Below are positions 41,644-49,549 of a DNA stretch of 64,000 nucleotides, one piece after another. This stretch comes from Inquilinus ginsengisoli_A. Lineage in GTDB: Bacteria > Pseudomonadota > Alphaproteobacteria > DSM-16000 > Inquilinaceae. Position numbers and translations under genes: made by a program. The notes below the pieces were generated by a model that was not told the origin of the DNA, made no database searches, and saw nothing but the letters and a program-made list of their open reading frames with translations. Within the stretch, counting starts at the first letter, position 1. Each line of letters opens with the position of its first letter. The stretch lies in contig NZ_JAVDPW010000007.1 in NCBI RefSeq assembly GCF_031453975.1, positions 310,001 through 374,000 on the forward strand, read 5' to 3'.

Positions 41644-42894
41644 ATGACGCGCTATTCCCTCTTCGCCCTCGCGCGCAATGCGCTGTCGCACCATGAAGGC
41701 TGGCAGAAGGCGTGGCGTTCGCCCGAGCCCAAGCCGGCCTACGACGTGGTCATCGTCGGCGGCGGCGGGCACGGCCTGGCCACCGCCCACTATCTGGCGA
41801 AAGAGCACGGCATCACCAATGTCGCGGTGCTGGAGAAGGGCTGGATCGGCGGCGGCAACACCGGCCGCAACACCACCATCGTCCGCTCCAACTACCTGTT
41901 CGACGCCTCGGCCTTCATCTACGAGCACGCGCTGAAGCTGTGGGAAGGCCTGTCGGCCGACCTCAACTACAACGTGATGTTCAGCCAGCGCGGCGTGATG
42001 AACATCTGCCACGACCCGCATGAGGCGCGCGAGCTGATGCGCCGGCTGCACGCCAACCGGCTGAACGGCATCGACAGCGACTGGCTGACCCGCGAACAGG
42101 TGCTGGAATTCTGCCCGGCGCTGAACCCGGACCAGAGCATCCGCTTCCCGGTCTATGGCGGCACCGTGCAGCGCCGCGCCGGCACTGCCCGGCACGACGC
42201 CGTGGCCTGGGGCTATGCCCGCGCCGCCGACAGCCGCGGCGTCGACATCATCCAGAACTGCGAGGTCACCGGCTTCCGCACCGAACAGGGCCGCGTCGTC
42301 GGGGTCGAGACCAGCCGCGGCTATATCGGCGCCGGCAAGGTCGGGGTGGTCGCCGCCGGCCACAGCTCGGTGCTGGCCAACCTCGCCGGCTTCCGCCTGC
42401 CCTTGGAAAGCCACCCGCTGCAGGCGCTGGTGTCCGAGCCGATCAAGCCGGTGATCGACTGCGTGGTGATGTCGAACGCGGTGCACGCCTATGTCAGCCA
42501 GTCCGACAAGGGCGAGCTGGTGATCGGCGCCGGTATCGACGGCTACGTCTCCTATTCCCAGCGCGGCGGCTTCGCGGTGATCGAGGAGACGCTGGGCGCG
42601 ATCGTCGAGATGTTCCCGATCTTCAGCCGCATGCGCATGCTGCGGCAATGGGCCGGCATCGTCGACGTGTCGCCGGATGCCAGCCCGATCATCGGCAAGA
42701 CCCCGGTCGAGAACCTGTTCATCAACTGCGGCTGGGGCACCGGCGGCTTCAAGGCCACCCCGGGATCCGGCCACGTCTTCGCCCACACCATCGCCCGGGG
42801 CGAGCCCAACGCCATCGCCGCCCCCTTCGCGCTCGACCGCTTCAGCTCCGGCGCGCTGGTGGCCGAGCACGGCGCCGCCGCCGTGGCGCATTGA
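41644..42894 (+). CDS. soxB: sarcosine oxidase subunit beta
   Basis: The 416-residue flavoprotein subunit has a dinucleotide fold near residue 34 (YDVVIVGGGGHGLATAHYLA) and His184 in the motif RAGTARHDAVAWG, which by comparison with heterotetrameric sarcosine oxidase is the covalent FMN site. It oxidises the methyl group of sarcosine. It is first of four genes soxBDAG with gaps or overlaps of a few bases, one transcription unit. Confidence 0.95.
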   Translation: MTRYSLFALARNALSHHEGWQKAWRSPEPKPAYDVVIVGGGGHGLATAHYLAKEHGITNVAVLEKGWIGGGNTGRNTTIVRSNYLFDASAFIYEHALKLWEGLSADLNYNVMFSQRGVMNICHDPHEARELMRRLHANRLNGIDSDWLTREQVLEFCPALNPDQSIRFPVYGGTVQRRAGTARHDAVAWGYARAADSRGVDIIQNCEVTGFRTEQGRVVGVETSRGYIGAGKVGVVAAGHSSVLANLAGFRLPLESHPLQALVSEPIKPVIDCVVMSNAVHAYVSQSDKGELVIGAGIDGYVSYSQRGGFAVIEETLGAIVEMFPIFSRMRMLRQWAGIVDVSPDASPIIGKTPVENLFINCGWGTGGFKATPGSGHVFAHTIARGEPNAIAAPFALDRFSSGALVAEHGAAAVAH

Positions 42895-42907
42895 AGAGGG
42901 TCGCCCG

Positions 42908-43282
42908 ATGTTCCTGATCGACTGCCCCTGGTGCGGCACCCGCGACCAACGCGAATTCCGCTGCGGCGGCGAGGCCCATATCCGTCGCCCGGCGGCCCCG
43001 GCCGAGCTGAGCGACGCCGAATGGGCCGACTACGTCTTCATGCGCTCGAACCCCAAGGGGCTGCATTACGAGCGCTGGGTCCACATCCATGGCTGCCGCC
43101 GCTGGTTCAACATCGCGCGCAACACCGCGACCGATGAGATCCTGGCGATCTACGGCGCGGGCGACCCGCCGCCGGCGATCGAGGGCCAGTCGATCCCGAC
43201 CCCGTCCGGCGAACCGGCGCGGGGCACCGCCAACACGCCGCTGGTCGATTCCGCCAGCGCTTCCGGCTCGCAGACCCCATGA
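42908..43282 (+). CDS. soxD: sarcosine oxidase subunit delta
   Basis: The 124-residue subunit binds structural zinc: Cys6 and Cys9 (CPWCG), His59 and Cys63 (WVHIHGC) match the known ligands of the delta subunit. It is 13 bp after soxB, and its stop overlaps the soxA start (ATGA). The tail after residue 90 is Pro/Ser-rich and longer than usual. Confidence 0.94.
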   Translation: MFLIDCPWCGTRDQREFRCGGEAHIRRPAAPAELSDAEWADYVFMRSNPKGLHYERWVHIHGCRRWFNIARNTATDEILAIYGAGDPPPAIEGQSIPTPSGEPARGTANTPLVDSASASGSQTP

Positions 43283-46200
43283 CCCAACGCTATCGCCTGG
43301 TCGGCCGCGGCGCCGACATCGACCGCAGCCAGAGCGCCGACTTCGCCTTCGACGGCAGGTCCTACCGCGGCTATGACGGCGACACCCTGGCCTCGGCCCT
43401 GCTGGCCAACGGCGTGCACCTGCTCGGCCGCAGCTTCAAGTACCACCGGCCGCGCGGCGTGGTGTCGGCCGGGCCGGAGGAGCCGAACGCCCTGGTCCAG
43501 CTGGGCCCCGACGCGGCGCGGACCGACCCCAACACCCGCGCCACCCAGGTCGAGCTGTTCGACGGGCTGGTGGCGCGCAGCCAGAACCGCTGGCCGTCGC
43601 TGCGCTTCGACCTGCAGGCGGTCAACGACCTGATCGCGCCGATGATCCCGGCCGGCTTCTACTACAAGACCTTCATGTGGCCGCGCTCGCCCAAGGCCTG
43701 GATGGTCTATGAGCGCTTCATCCGCAAGGCCGCCGGCCTCGGCGTGTCGCCGCGCCAGCCCGACCCCGACCGCTACGACCACGTCAACGCCCATTGCGAC
43801 GTGCTGGTGGTCGGCGGCGGCATCGCCGGCCTCGGCGCCGCGCTGGCCGCCGCCCGCGCCGGCGCCCGGGTGATCCTGGCCGAGGACCAGGCCCGCTTCG
43901 GCGGCTGGCTGCGGTCGGAACCGACCGCGTCGGTCGGCGACGTCGCGGCGCTGGACTGGGTCGCGGCGACGGTGGCGGAGCTGTCGTCGATGCCCGATGT
44001 CCGGGTGCTGCCGCGCACCACCGGCTTCGGCTACTACGGCCACAACTGGCTCGGCCTGCTGGAACGCGTCGCCGACCACATTCCGCCGCATGCGGTGCCG
44101 GCCGGCACGCCGCGGCAGCGGCTGTGGAAGGTGCGGGCCAAGCAGGTGGTGCTGGCCACCGGCTCGATCGAACGCAGCCTGGTGTTCGCCGAGAACGACC
44201 GGCCGGGCATCATCCTGGCCGGCGCCGTTCGCGCCTATCTCAACCGCTGGGGCGTCAAGGTCGGCGAACGCGTGGTGGTCGCGACCGGCGACGATGCCGC
44301 CTACGCCACCGCGCTGGACCTCGCCGCCGCCGGCGTCGCCGTGCCGGCGATCGTCGACACCCGGCCCGACCCCGACGGGCCGCTGGTCCGGGCGGCCCGC
44401 GCCGCCGGCCTGCCGGTCTATGCCGGCCATGCCATCGTCGGTACCTCCGGCCGCCTCAGGGTGAACGAGGTGCGGCTGATGCCGCTGGCCGCCGACGGCC
44501 TGTCGGTGCGGCGCGGCGCCGAGACCACCATCGCCTGCGACGCCGTCGCCATGTCCGGCGGCTGGAACCCGGTCCTGAACCTGCAGTCGCAGTCGCGCGG
44601 CCGCCTGCGCTGGGACGAGGCGCGGTCGACCTTCATGCCCGGCGACAGCTTCCAGGCCGAGCGGTCGGCCGGCGGCTGCACCGGCACCATCCGCTTCGCC
44701 GACGCGCTGCAGGAGGGCCTGGTGGCCGGCGCCGGCGCGGCCGAGGCCGCCGGGCTGACCGCGGTGGCGGTGGCGGTGCCGGCGGTCGAGACCGCGCAGG
44801 AGGAGCCGGAGGCCGACGACAGCAAGCCGCTGTGGTACGTGCCGTCGGACCGGCCGGCCAATGCGGTGCGCGCCTTCGTCGACTTCCAGAACGACGTCAC
44901 CGCCAAGGACCTGCGGCTGGCGCTGCGCGAGGGCATGGTCTCGGTCGAGCACGTCAAGCGCTACACCACCACCGGCATGGCCACCGACCAGGGCAAGACC
45001 GGCAACGTCAACGCGCTGGGCATCGTGGCGCAGACCATGGGCCGGACCATTCCGGAGATCGGCGTCACCACCTTCCGCCCGCCCTACACCCCGGTCACCT
45101 TCGGCGCCATCGCCGGGCGCAGCGTCAAGGCGCTGTACGCCCCGATCCGCCGCACCCCGATGCATCGCTGGGCCGAACGGCACGGCGCGGTGTTCGAGAA
45201 TGTGGGCGGCGGCTGGAAGCGGGCCTGGTACTTCCCCAAGCCGGGCGAGGACATGCACGCGGCGGTCAACCGCGAGGTCAAGGCGGCGCGGACGTCGGTC
45301 GGCGTGATGGACGCCACCACCCTGGGCAAGATCGACGTCAAGGGCCCGGACGCGGCGGAGTTCCTGAACCGCGTCTACACCAACGCCTGGGCCAAGCTGG
45401 CGATCGGCGGCTGCCGCTACGGCCTGATGCTGGGCGAGGACGGCATGGTCAAGGACGACGGCGTCACCACGCGCCTCGCCGACGACCATTTCCACATGAC
45501 CACCACCACCGGCGGCGCCGCCACCATCCTCGCCTGGCTCGAGGAATGGCACCAGACCGAGTGGCCGGACCTCAAGGTGTTCCTGACCTCGGTCACCGAG
45601 CAATGGGCGGTCGCCACCATCTCCGGCCCCAGGAGCCGCGAGCTGCTGGCGCGCCTGACCGACATCGACCTGTCGAACGAGGCCTTCCCGCATCTGTCGA
45701 TGCGCGAGGGCGTGGTGGCCGGGCTGAAGGCGCGGGTGTTCCGCATCTCCTTCACCGGCGAGCTGTCCTACGAGATCAATGTCCCGGCCGCCCAGGGCAT
45801 GGCCCTGATCGAGGCGATCGAGGCGGCGGGGCAGGGGCTCGACCTCGTCCCCTACGGCACCGAGGCGATGCATGTGCTGCGCGCCGAGAAGGGCTTCATC
45901 ATCGTCGGCCAGGAGACGGACGGCACCGTCACCCCCGGCGACCTCGGCATGGACTGGATCGTCGGCAAGAAGAAGCCGGACTTCATCGGCAAGCGCTCGC
46001 TCGACCGTACCGACACGGCGCGGGGCGACCGCAAGCAGCTGGTCGGCTTGCTGACCGACGACCCCAAGCTGGTGCTGGAGGAGGGGGCGCACATCATCGA
46101 CACCGCGACGCCGGGCGCCCCGCCGGTGCCGATGCTGGGCCATGTCACCTCGAGCTACTGGAGCCCGAACCTGCAGCGGTCGATCGCCATGGCCATGGTC

Positions 46201-46320
46201 AAGGGCGGCGCGGAGCGGCTGGACGGCACGGTCCACATCGCCATGCCCGACCGCACCATCCCGGCCAAGGTGGTGAAGCCGGTGTTCGTCGATCTCGAGG
46301 GAGCGCGCCTCCATGGCTGA
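43279..46320 (+). CDS. soxA: sarcosine oxidase subunit alpha
   Basis: The 1013-residue subunit has, in order, an N-terminal ferredoxin-like domain (YRGYDGDTLASALLANGV; FKYHRPRGV), an NAD-binding domain (CDVLVVGGGIAGLGAALAAA near 175), a helical region, and a C-terminal aminomethyltransferase domain (about 610-1010, with VKGPDAAEFLNRVY and FTGELSYEINVP) where tetrahydrofolate accepts the one-carbon unit. Length and order match heterotetrameric enzymes. It overlaps soxD by 4 bp and soxG by 8 bp. Confidence 0.96.
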   Translation: MTQRYRLVGRGADIDRSQSADFAFDGRSYRGYDGDTLASALLANGVHLLGRSFKYHRPRGVVSAGPEEPNALVQLGPDAARTDPNTRATQVELFDGLVARSQNRWPSLRFDLQAVNDLIAPMIPAGFYYKTFMWPRSPKAWMVYERFIRKAAGLGVSPRQPDPDRYDHVNAHCDVLVVGGGIAGLGAALAAARAGARVILAEDQARFGGWLRSEPTASVGDVAALDWVAATVAELSSMPDVRVLPRTTGFGYYGHNWLGLLERVADHIPPHAVPAGTPRQRLWKVRAKQVVLATGSIERSLVFAENDRPGIILAGAVRAYLNRWGVKVGERVVVATGDDAAYATALDLAAAGVAVPAIVDTRPDPDGPLVRAARAAGLPVYAGHAIVGTSGRLRVNEVRLMPLAADGLSVRRGAETTIACDAVAMSGGWNPVLNLQSQSRGRLRWDEARSTFMPGDSFQAERSAGGCTGTIRFADALQEGLVAGAGAAEAAGLTAVAVAVPAVETAQEEPEADDSKPLWYVPSDRPANAVRAFVDFQNDVTAKDLRLALREGMVSVEHVKRYTTTGMATDQGKTGNVNALGIVAQTMGRTIPEIGVTTFRPPYTPVTFGAIAGRSVKALYAPIRRTPMHRWAERHGAVFENVGGGWKRAWYFPKPGEDMHAAVNREVKAARTSVGVMDATTLGKIDVKGPDAAEFLNRVYTNAWAKLAIGGCRYGLMLGEDGMVKDDGVTTRLADDHFHMTTTTGGAATILAWLEEWHQTEWPDLKVFLTSVTEQWAVATISGPRSRELLARLTDIDLSNEAFPHLSMREGVVAGLKARVFRISFTGELSYEINVPAAQGMALIEAIEAAGQGLDLVPYGTEAMHVLRAEKGFIIVGQETDGTVTPGDLGMDWIVGKKKPDFIGKRSLDRTDTARGDRKQLVGLLTDDPKLVLEEGAHIIDTATPGAPPVPMLGHVTSSYWSPNLQRSIAMAMVKGGAERLDGTVHIAMPDRTIPAKVVKPVFVDLEGARLHG

Positions 46321-46948
46321 CACGGCCTACGCTCATGACGACGCCCCGGCCGACCTGCCGGCCCGCCGCACCGCCACCGAAGGCCTGGTCCGGCCGCTGG
46401 TGGCGCCGGCCGATCCCGGCCTCCGCCTGGCCGAGATCGCGCATGAGGCCAAGCTGAACCTGCGCGGCGACGCCGGCGATGCCGGCTTCACCGCGGCGGT
46501 CTCCGGCGTGCTCGGCCTCGGCCTGCCGGCCCGGCCCGGCGTGGCCGCGGCGGACGGGCTGGCGGCGCTGTGGCTCGGCCCCGACGAATGGCTGGTGGTC
46601 GGTGGGGTGGACCGCGAGGCCGATCTCGCCGCCCGGCTGGGCGATGCGCTGGCCGGCCATCACGCCGCGGTGACCAACGTCACCGACAACTGGACCGTGT
46701 TCGCCCTGTCCGGGCCGAAGGCGCTGGACGTGCTGGCCAAGGGCTGCCCGCTGGACCTGCACCGCCGCGCCTTCCCGGCGGGGTCGGTGGCGCAGAGCGT
46801 GGTGTGCCACGCCGACGTGATCCTGCACCGGCTGGACGATGCCGACGGCGCCCTGCGGCTGCGGGTCTATGTCCGACGGTCCTTCGCCCAGTACCTGTGG
46901 GACTGGCTGGCCGACGCCGGCCAGGAATACGGCGTCGGCGAAGGCTGA
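46313..46948 (+). CDS. soxG: sarcosine oxidase subunit gamma
   Basis: The 211-residue subunit resembles GcvT-like gamma subunits: LRGDAGDAGFTAAVSGVLG, GLAALWLGPDEWLVV, VTDNWTVFALSGPKALDVLAKGCPLDL and SVVCHADVILH. It completes the enzyme and packs against the folate domain of alpha. The start lies within soxA. It is the last gene of the operon; repeat elements follow. Confidence 0.94.
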   Translation: MADTAYAHDDAPADLPARRTATEGLVRPLVAPADPGLRLAEIAHEAKLNLRGDAGDAGFTAAVSGVLGLGLPARPGVAAADGLAALWLGPDEWLVVGGVDREADLAARLGDALAGHHAAVTNVTDNWTVFALSGPKALDVLAKGCPLDLHRRAFPAGSVAQSVVCHADVILHRLDDADGALRLRVYVRRSFAQYLWDWLADAGQEYGVGEG

Positions 46949-47008
46949 GGCGGCGGGGCGGGGCTGCGAGGCCGCTAGCTAAGCCCTTCGCTAGGCCTCA
47001 TCCCCCTT

Positions 47009-47096
47009 CGTCATTGCGAGGAGGCGCAGCCGACGAAGCAATCCATGGGCCCGCACGAGCGGTCCGATGGGTTGCTTCACTGCGCTCGCAATGACG
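47009..47096. repeat. intergenic palindromic repeat, CGTCATTGCGAG family
   Basis: The 88-bp element begins CGTCATTGCGAG and ends CTCGCAATGACG, with further arm matches GCGCAG...GAAGCAA and TTGCTTC...CTGCGC and a short unpaired centre. This is a common type of extragenic palindrome in proteobacteria. The gap 46949-47316 after soxG holds only this and the next element; no gene is seen. Confidence 0.85.
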
Positions 47097-47134
47097 GTGT
47101 TTGAGGCCGGGACGCGAAGCCAGAAAACCGCTCA

Positions 47135-47272
47135 GATTGCCTCTCCCGCGTGGCGGGAGAGGTCGGGCTCGCGCAGCGAGACCGGGTGAGGGCGGGCCCC
47201 GGCCTCGACAAAATCCCCTCACCCGGAGCCGCTTCGCGTCTCCGACCTCTCCCGTAAACGGGAGAGGCAATC
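47135..47272. repeat. intergenic palindromic repeat with hairpin arms
   Basis: The 138-bp element begins GATTGCCTCTCCCG and ends CGGGAGAGGCAATC. Each end holds its own hairpin (CCTCTCCCG-N5-CGGGAGAGG; CCTCTCCCG-N4-CGGGAGAGG), and the inner parts GGGTGAGG and CCTCACCC also pair. It is a MITE/BIME-like repeat with no coding capacity. Confidence 0.85.
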
Positions 47273-47301
47273 GGCGTAAGCAAAACGTGCATTGTGTTAA
47301 C

Positions 47302-47329
47302 TGGAACGACTCGTTCATGATACGTTCCA
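47302..47329. promoter_or_regulatory. nested inverted repeats, TetR-like operator
   Basis: GAACG-ACT-CGTTC (47304-47316) is a perfect palindrome, and TGGAACG pairs with CGTTCCA 14 bp further on. The sites overlap the start region of the 47317 gene, so a bound protein would block its expression. No TetR gene is nearby. Confidence 0.5.
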
Positions 47330-48219
47330 TGAAAACGCCACCAGAAGGTTTCGACATCCAGGCCCACTGCCGCAGCCTCGCGCTGCAGCAGATGGAGATG
47401 CTCACCGAGATCGCCGAGCTCAGCATGCAGCTGGTCAGGGGCGAGGGCGCCCGCGCCCTCGACGCCCAGGCCAAGGTGAGGGCCGCGGCGCCCGGGACCG
47501 ACGAAGCGGTCGCAGCAAGAGCCGAGGCGCGGGAGGCCGGGCTGGCCTTCGCCCGCTTCACCCGCACGGTGCATCAGTCGCTGGCCCAGCGCGCCCGCAC
47601 CGCCGACAAGCTGTGCGCCCAGGACCGGGCCGAGACCCCCGACCGCCTGGCCGCCCGCAAGGTCCGCCGCGAGCGGCACCGCGACGAGGTCCGGGACACC
47701 CTGCAGGACATGATCTGCGAGGAGATCGAGGATGAGGGCCGCTTCAACGCCCTGAAGGACGATCTCGAGGAGCGGGTCGATGGGCTCTACGAGGACCAGG
47801 ATGTCCAGGTCGAGGACCGGCCGGTGGGGTCGGTGATGGCGGGGGTGGCCTGCGGCCTCGGCCTGTCGGAGACCTGGCAGCGCTGGCGCGGCGAGGAATG
47901 GCCTGCCACGCCGCGCCCCACGCGGCCGGCGGGCAGCCCGGCGGAGATCCAGGCGATCCGGGCCAAGCGCCGGAAGGCAGTGACCGCCGCGGTCGAGCGG
48001 GACTTTGCGGAATGCGCCGATCCCGCCTGGATCCCGGGGCTCCGGGCCGGGCTGGCGGTGCGGCTGCAGGAGCCCGATGTGATCGAGATGCTCGACACCG
48101 AGACCATCGCCACCGTGGCCCAACGCCTCTGCCGGTCGCTCGGGCTCAGCCCGATGATCTTCGGCTTCAAGCCGAAGGCCCTGGACGGCCCGGACGCGGA
48201 TGTCCACGACACCGGGTAA
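47317..48219 (+). CDS. unrecognised acidic helical protein, 300 aa
   Basis: I do not recognise this protein. It is soluble, helical and rich in Arg, Glu and Ala. Segments AQKVRAAAPG-like DAQAKVRAAAPGTDEA and ARKVRRERHRDEVRDTLQDM suggest coiled coil; EEIEDEGRFNALKDDLEERV is strongly acidic. No signal peptide, membrane helix or enzyme motif is seen. An ATG at 47329 is an alternative start, and lies at the edge of the palindromic operator. The frame reads upstream into the repeat element but this is not likely translated. Stand-alone between two repeat-filled gaps. Confidence 0.7.
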   Translation: MIRSMKTPPEGFDIQAHCRSLALQQMEMLTEIAELSMQLVRGEGARALDAQAKVRAAAPGTDEAVAARAEAREAGLAFARFTRTVHQSLAQRARTADKLCAQDRAETPDRLAARKVRRERHRDEVRDTLQDMICEEIEDEGRFNALKDDLEERVDGLYEDQDVQVEDRPVGSVMAGVACGLGLSETWQRWRGEEWPATPRPTRPAGSPAEIQAIRAKRRKAVTAAVERDFAECADPAWIPGLRAGLAVRLQEPDVIEMLDTETIATVAQRLCRSLGLSPMIFGFKPKALDGPDADVHDTG

Positions 48220-48257
48220 CGGATGGGCCGACCAAAGCCGAAGCAAATCAAAACGAC

Positions 48258-48421
48258 CTCCCCCTCCCCTTGCGGGAGGGGGTAGGGGGAGGGGGTTATC
48301 GCCGCCGGAACCGGCCTCGACTCCGACGGCCCAGCGTCGATGGTGAAGCCTGCCCTTTGCCCATTCGCGCGCGGACGCGCGCAGACCCCTCCCCCTGACC
48401 CCCTCCCGCAAGGGGAGGGGG
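48258..48421. repeat. intergenic palindromic repeat, CCCCTCCCC-TTGC family, copy 1
   Basis: Both arms (about 38 nt) read CCCCCTCCCCTTGCGGGAGG outward-in and are inverted to each other; the centre of about 85 bp differs from that of copy 2 at 58541. Each arm folds into a G/C-only hairpin. The gap 48220-48597 before the GFA gene holds nothing else that I can support. Confidence 0.85.
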
Positions 48422-48597
48422 ATGACTCTTAATGGCCGCATCGATGATGACTTCGGGGCGCAAGCACCCGTGCCCTCAATCCCAAAATGGCGCTGCGGAT
48501 CCGCGATCGCGGGTGGACATGGCGCTCGTCCCGGACGACTCTCGGGCCCGAACGCCGTCGTGACGCGCGGCGATCCAAAGCGCCGGAGGAACGCCCC

Positions 48598-48957
48598 ATG
48601 CCCGAGATGAAGACCTATGAGGGTGGCTGCCATTGCGGCGCCGTGCGCTACCAGGTCGAGACCGACCTGGCCAAGGTCGTGAGCTGCAACTGCTCGAACT
48701 GCTCGAAGCGCGGGCTGCTGCTCAACTTCGTCATGCCCGACCGGTTCACCCTGCTGTCGGGCGACACCGACCTGGTCGATTACCGCTTCAACAAGAAGGT
48801 GATCGAGCACCTGTTCTGCCCGTCCTGCGGCATCGAATCCTTCGCCCGGGGCCGCAAGCCGGACGGCACCGCCATGATCGCGATCAATGTGCGCTGCCTC
48901 GACGGCATCGACCTCGCCATGCTGCAGACCATCCCGGTCGACGGCGCCAGCTCCTGA
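48598..48957 (+). CDS. GFA family zinc protein
   Basis: The 119-residue protein has the glutathione-dependent formaldehyde-activating fold with zinc ligands GGCHCGAVRY, SCNCSNCSKRG and FCPSCGIESFARG. Many members are not true Gfa enzymes, and the annotated activity is doubted even for the type protein. GGAGGAACGCC precedes the ATG at 48598. No formaldehyde pathway gene is adjacent. Confidence 0.9.
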   Translation: MPEMKTYEGGCHCGAVRYQVETDLAKVVSCNCSNCSKRGLLLNFVMPDRFTLLSGDTDLVDYRFNKKVIEHLFCPSCGIESFARGRKPDGTAMIAINVRCLDGIDLAMLQTIPVDGASS

Positions 48958-49058
48958 TCCGCCCGGCCCGGCCGGCATCGCGCCAGCCGGGCCAGCGTGA
49001 CGCCAGCCGGGATGGCTGGCATACGGCAATCGCGGTTTCGCCCCGCCATGAGGAGGCT

Positions 49059-49526
49059 ATGAAGGTGCCCATGCCCCAGACGCCTCCCGCCCGCGCCGAT
49101 TTCGGCTATCGCCTGTTCCTGATCGCCCGCCTGTGGCGGCGCGAGATCGATGACGTGCTCGGCCGCTACGGCCTCAGCGCCGCCACCTGGCAGCCGCTGC
49201 TGCATGTGACGCGGCTGGGCGACGGCATCCGCCAGCGCGACCTGGCGGATTCGCTCGGCGTCGAAGGCTCCTCGCTGGCCCCGCTGCTCGACACGCTGGA
49301 GGGCCAGGGCGTGATCGAACGGCGCGAGGCCGGCGCCGACCGCACGGTGCATCTGACCGCCGACGGCCGCACCCTGGTGGAAGGCATCCAGGGCGTCGTC
49401 GCGGAGGTGCGCGAACGGCTGCTCGACGGCGTCTCCGACCAGGATATGATCGTCTGCCTCGACGTGCTCAGCCGGATCGAGGCGACCATCGCCGCCGGCC
49501 GGCCCGAGGCTGCGGGCGGCCGCTAG
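49059..49526 (+). CDS. MarR family transcriptional regulator of the efflux operon
   Basis: The 155-residue protein matches SlyA/MarR regulators: LSAATWQPLLHVTRLGDGIRQRDLADSLGVEGSSLAPLLDTLEGQ and a wing RREAGADRTVHLT. It lies 23 bp before a FUSC-DUF1656-HlyD operon, so it probably controls that set in response to an aromatic acid or drug. AGGAGG is only two bases from the ATG at 49059, so the ATG at 49071 may be the real start. Confidence 0.87.
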   Translation: MKVPMPQTPPARADFGYRLFLIARLWRREIDDVLGRYGLSAATWQPLLHVTRLGDGIRQRDLADSLGVEGSSLAPLLDTLEGQGVIERREAGADRTVHLTADGRTLVEGIQGVVAEVRERLLDGVSDQDMIVCLDVLSRIEATIAAGRPEAAGGR

Positions 49527-49549
49527 GCGACGAGGGACGCGGGGGACGC

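Noticed and set aside
43150..46323. 1057-codon open frame antisense to soxA
   Set aside because: It mirrors a clear enzyme gene and is low-complexity (His, Arg, Gly, Ala, Asp). In such G+C-rich DNA the frame opposite to codon position 3 lacks stops.
47101..47316. N-terminal extension of the 47317 gene through the repeat element
   Set aside because: The extension would be the translated palindromic repeat; the operator and the internal ATG favour the shorter gene.
47009..48421. Possible CRISPR array
   Set aside because: The repeats are inverted pairs of different families, without regular direct repeats and spacers, and no cas genes are present.
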